Source: Arenibacter sp. P308M17
Lineage (GTDB): Bacteria > Bacteroidota > Bacteroidia > Flavobacteriales > Flavobacteriaceae
Reading direction: 5' to 3'
Length of the DNA: 64,000 nucleotides
Assembly: GCF_003426735.1 (NCBI RefSeq)
Contig: NZ_QVON01000011.1
Coordinates: 1 to 64,000 of the forward strand
How positions within the stretch are numbered: the stretch's first letter is position 1; each line of letters opens with the position of its first letter. Both the position numbers and the translations under genes were made by a program. This document shows positions 63,138 through 64,000 of the stretch, one piece after another. Under the pieces are notes generated by a model, which saw only the letters and a list, made by a program, of their open reading frames with translations, was not told the DNA's origin and made no database searches.

Positions 63138-63386
63138 TGCCTTTGTTATATCCACTGGATACTGCCCCTAACCTATCAGGCATTTACGTTAGTCTCCTCA
63201 TATCCAACTTCAATAACAATAACTCAACAATTTTGCCAATTCATATAAAAATTGGTCAAAAGTGATGTTTTTTTCGATTATAGGTCTGAAAGATCAAATA
63301 GACCTCTGCAGTTAACCATCCCTTAATACAGACATCTCTTTACCAAAGGTTTACTCTGCAGAACGAGAGCTCATTTATTTTTAATT
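63138..63386. other. Gap before the nuclease gene
   Basis: About 250 bp between the terminator and the nuclease stop codon. I see no gene, repeat or RNA. Confidence 0.5.
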
Positions 63387-64000
63387 TTAAGAAAAAAGGT
63401 CGTTCAACACTTTGGCCAAGCGCAAACCTCCCTTTTGCAGTTGGTTCTCTACGGTAGCCCAATATTTATAGCCATAGGCGTAGCCCAATTTTTCCCCTAC
63501 GGCTACCGAACCATAAATTTCATTGGCCATGTCCTGGGATTCCTCCACCCAATCATAAATATTGCCCTGCTGAATATTCTTAATTTGAACCTTGTTCAAT
63601 TCCGGTAAATTATTTGCCAATTCCGAATAGCTCATTCCATAGTCATCTATCATATTGGAATCCCATAGCCTATGGAGGTTGGTACCTCTACCAAACCATT
63701 GTAATTGGATATCATTGCCTCCTTTATCCTCCAACCTGCCCACATGCATGGGTTGGTGCAGATCCGCTATTAAATGGACCAACATTTTTAGGTAAAATAC
63801 TTTGTCCTCTTCCTTACTATTCCGATCCTTAACAACTTCCAAACACTTTTCAATTCCTATGATGATATCCCCCTCTTCACTGGGGGCGACCTCTGTGTAT
63901 TCTTTATCGGATGGATAATTTACATAATGCCAGGGGCCAAATTTGGAAAAGCTCCTATCGGCCTTTATTTCGTCTGCATAAATTGAAACCAAAGCCAGAC
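63387..64000 (-). CDS. S1/P1-type nuclease, N-terminus outside the window
   Basis: The C-terminal part (about 204 aa visible) of an S1/P1 nuclease, a secreted zinc enzyme that cuts single-stranded DNA and RNA. The frame stays open to base 64000, so the start and signal peptide lie beyond the window; this is an edge effect, not a pseudogene. Zinc-ligand stretches are YADEIK, WHYVNYP (His) and HLIADLHQPMHVGR with GGNDI (His, Asp, His, His, Asp). The C-terminus (GGLRLAKVLNDLF) is typical. Confidence 0.92.
   Translation of the reverse strand, partial: LALVSIYADEIKADRSFSKFGPWHYVNYPSDKEYTEVAPSEEGDIIIGIEKCLEVVKDRNSKEEDKVFYLKMLVHLIADLHQPMHVGRLEDKGGNDIQLQWFGRGTNLHRLWDSNMIDDYGMSYSELANNLPELNKVQIKNIQQGNIYDWVEESQDMANEIYGSVAVGEKLGYAYGYKYWATVENQLQKGGLRLAKVLNDLFS

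Noticed and set aside
63001-63183. Minus-strand reading frame with AYRLPLT repeats
   Set aside because: It is only the translation of the GCGGTAA heptamer array; 21 bp equals three units, so any array gives a 7-residue repeat. It has no start context or conserved ends.
63387-64000. Truncated nuclease pseudogene
   Set aside because: The frame runs open to the last base of the window; the missing N-terminus is due to the window edge.

Overview
The window is a chromosomal segment of a Flavobacteriaceae-type Bacteroidota. I infer this from several signs. The base composition is AT-rich with little Shine-Dalgarno signal. Promoters fit the Bacteroidota pattern TTG-N19/20-TAnnTTTG. A DUF4295-L33-L28 cluster is present, as are lipoproteins with an acidic stretch after the lipid Cys and a crtI-crtB-crtZ carotenoid cluster. 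Protein sequences are typically flavobacterial. The genus cannot be fixed from the sequence. I see no prophage, insertion sequence, CRISPR array or rRNA operon.

Layout: 0.2-3.7 kb is the translation operon thrS-infC-rpmI-rplT. 4.3-5.7 kb holds a YjbQ-family protein and a Cof-type HAD phosphatase. 5.8-15.2 kb is the main accessory locus: an AraC/PchR-like regulator divergent from a TonB receptor, a DUF4374 (XusB-like) surface lipoprotein, an exported ankyrin protein, a DUF2271 protein with a flavinylation-like motif, and a PepSY-flavodoxin-FNR reductase. Together these resemble a siderophore uptake and ferric-reduction system. 15.2-24 kb is mostly core: a flavobacterial protein usually labelled asparagine synthetase B, dnaB, accA, lptG, tgt and a two-subunit transketolase. 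24-28.3 kb contains an outer-membrane barrel protein, an FKBP/TSP3 lipoprotein, an S4 protein, a TPMT-like methyltransferase, a phosphoribosyltransferase and aroK. 28.4-31.7 kb has tRNA-Lys, tRNA-Leu and crtI-crtB-crtZ. 31.8-38.8 kb has two TlpA-like thioredoxins (one without its CxxC), aconitase, a MoxR ATPase and two parvulin-type foldases. 39-46.9 kb is a mixed region of two beta-lactamase-fold lipoproteins, an EamA transporter, a Tat-exported TIM barrel protein, rimO and an alpha/beta hydrolase. 46.9-55.9 kb has ftsY, DUF4295-rpmG-rpmB, cinA, an orphan Hpt protein, a FAH-family protein, an exonuclease, a branched-chain E2 subunit, recR and a KAS III. 56-64 kb has htpG, DoxX, an ECF sigma factor with a putative anti-sigma partner, a MOSC protein, an AraC-AlkB pair and an S1/P1 nuclease cut by the window edge.

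Several intergenic regions carry a dispersed composite repeat. It consists of a 7-bp tandem array (GCGGTAA, GCAGTAA, GCAATYA or GCTGTAG), an A-rich end, a roughly 30-50 bp core and a GC-rich GCCTGCC/GGCAGG hairpin module. Other unusual items are a hairpin that covers the start codon of the transketolase C subunit, a tgt lacking the zinc cysteines, a non-AUG infC start, and a structured gene-free region before an isolated terminator near 54.8 kb.
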